A DNA stretch of 20,829 nt from AV133 sp035567015 (GTDB lineage Bacteria; Verrucomicrobiota; Verrucomicrobiia; Chthoniobacterales; UBA10450). The stretch spans positions 1-20,829 of the forward strand of contig DATMPQ010000273.1 of NCBI GenBank assembly GCA_035567015.1. The letters are read 5' to 3'. The notes beneath the pieces were generated by a model that saw only the letters and a list, made by a program, of their open reading frames with translations, had not been told where the DNA came from and searched no databases. Every line of letters starts with the position of its first letter. Position 1 is the stretch's first letter. Positions 19,797-20,829 of the stretch are shown here, in pieces. The position numbers and the translations under genes were made by a program.

Positions 19797-20829
19797 ATGA
19801 AAAAGGTACCTTTCCGCGGGCTCGGAGCGATCTTGTTCAAGGAATTCATCGTTGTTTGGCGCGATCCCATCGCGCTCTTTTTCATGTTCTTTCCGCCGCT
19901 GGTGCAGATCATCGCGTTCGGCTTTGCGCTCGACCCCGATGTGAAACACATGCCGACCGCGCTCTTGAATCAGGATCGGACATTCGAGAGCCGGCAACTA
20001 GTCGATGAGTTCGTCAACACGCAGACGTTTCGCATCGTCAAGGAAGTCCACAGTATCGCGGAGCTGGCGGAGGCGATCCGGAGAGGCGACGCGTATCTTG
20101 GCATCGAAATTCCGCCGGAATTTACGCGCGATTTGCGTGCCGGACGCACGGCTCATGTGCAACTGTTGATCGACGGCTCGAATTCGACCACGGCGTTGCA
20201 AGCCTTGAACACCGGGATCGGCGTCACGTTCAACGACTCGCTCAAGCGGCTCTTGAGCGAGACCGGGCGGAGCGGTCTCCCGGTCGAAGTGCGTCCTCAA
20301 GTGCTTTACAATCCAGCGTTGAAAAGCCCGAATTTTTTCGTGCCGGGTGTGATCGGCGTGGCGCTGCAACTGGCGACGGTCTTTGCCACCGCGCTTTCGC
20401 TCGTGCGCGAGCGGGAGAAGGGAACACTCGAACAATTGCTTGTGAGTCCATTGTCGCGCTGGGGGCTGATGCTGGGCAAGATCGTGCCTTATTTGTGCAT
20501 TGCGATGGCCATGGCCGCATTGCTCTTCGGGATTCTGCGCTGGATCTTTTTCGTGCCGATTCAGGGCAGCCTCGTGGCGCTGCTCGTCGCGTCGTTTCTT
20601 TACATCTTCGCACTCCTGAGTCTCGGCCTGCTCATTTCGACGAGGGCGCAAACGCAGATGGAAGCGTTTCAGCTCGCCATGGTGTTTCTACTACCGGGCG
20701 TCTTTTTCTCCGGCTTCATTTTTCCACGCGAAACGATGCCCTGGATTTTTTACGCCATCGGCGCGTGCCTGCCCGTGACCTATTTCATCGAGCTGATGCG
20801 GGCGATCATTTTGCGCGGCGCAACTCTTG
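19797..20829 (+). CDS. ABC-2 type permease (YbhS/YhhJ-like), truncated by the window end
   Basis: It starts at ATG 19797, one base after the ATPase stop, and is open for 344 codons to the window edge. Layout is typical: MKKVPFRGLGAILFKEFIVV (conserved K-E-F-x-x-x-x-R-D-P), a first membrane segment at ~27-44, a ~140-residue periplasmic part, then segments at ~185-205 (PGVIGVALQLATVFATALSL), ~230-250, ~258-280 and ~292-310 (LAMVFLLPGVFFSGFIFPRE). The REREKGTLEQLLVSPLSRW coupling loop is present. The export substrate is unknown. A second permease gene probably follows beyond the window. Confidence 0.92.
   Translation, partial: MKKVPFRGLGAILFKEFIVVWRDPIALFFMFFPPLVQIIAFGFALDPDVKHMPTALLNQDRTFESRQLVDEFVNTQTFRIVKEVHSIAELAEAIRRGDAYLGIEIPPEFTRDLRAGRTAHVQLLIDGSNSTTALQALNTGIGVTFNDSLKRLLSETGRSGLPVEVRPQVLYNPALKSPNFFVPGVIGVALQLATVFATALSLVREREKGTLEQLLVSPLSRWGLMLGKIVPYLCIAMAMAALLFGILRWIFFVPIQGSLVALLVASFLYIFALLSLGLLISTRAQTQMEAFQLAMVFLLPGVFFSGFIFPRETMPWIFYAIGACLPVTYFIELMRAIILRGATL

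Noticed and set aside
1..20829. CRISPR array, rRNA, insertion sequence or transposase
   Set aside because: No regularly spaced direct repeats, rRNA-like sequence or transposase catalytic motif was seen.

Overview
The window looks like chromosomal DNA from a soil-type bacterium, most likely Verrucomicrobiota. The clues are a DUF4412-like secreted protein, an ECF sigma/anti-sigma pair beside a secreted TPR-CHAT protein, weak Shine-Dalgarno sequences before many genes, and an integrase with N-x-x-R and G-N-S in its catalytic boxes. The assignment is inference; no marker gene fixes the phylum.

Layout. (1) 1-459 is left flank, with the 5' end of a minus-strand secreted protein gene running off the edge. 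(2) 460-15155 is bounded by a 23-bp direct repeat that equals the 3' end of a tRNA-Gly(UCC) gene; the intact tRNA (15133-15203) is at the right end. A tyrosine recombinase gene lies next to that tRNA, so I read this as a ~14.7 kb integrative element or stacked island. Its integrase-proximal operon runs leftward: integrase, unknown 224 aa protein, excisionase-type HTH, unknown 117 aa protein, archaeo-eukaryotic-type primase, winged-helix protein, DprA-like protein, phosphoribosyltransferase (PRTase), then a small HTH protein. Further left are a secreted TPR-CHAT (caspase-fold) protein with a small secreted protein, an ECF sigma factor and a membrane anti-sigma factor, and then a translationally coupled operon of HAD phosphatase, polytopic membrane protein and Mom/GNAT-like protein. 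Paired TGTCCGA motifs 10-11 bp apart occur just inside both ends and once more at 3165-3181, suggesting that two elements are stacked. (3) 15204-20829 is ordinary chromosome: DUF4412-like protein, Maf nucleotide pyrophosphatase, DUF2127-like membrane protein, VOC-family protein, and a YbhGFS-like exporter operon (HlyD-type lipoprotein, ABC ATPase, ABC-2 permease cut by the window end) with a palindromic REP-like repeat inside it.

How the parts may work together. Integrase, excisionase HTH and primase form a mobility/replication module. The DprA+PRTase pair and the HAD+membrane+Mom-like operon are cargo whose families point to DNA handling or DNA modification, so they are the best candidates for an undescribed defence or anti-restriction system. 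The ECF/anti-sigma/TPR-CHAT block looks like a separate envelope-signalling unit ending in a predicted exported caspase-like peptidase. All functions come from motif reading by eye; no database search was run.
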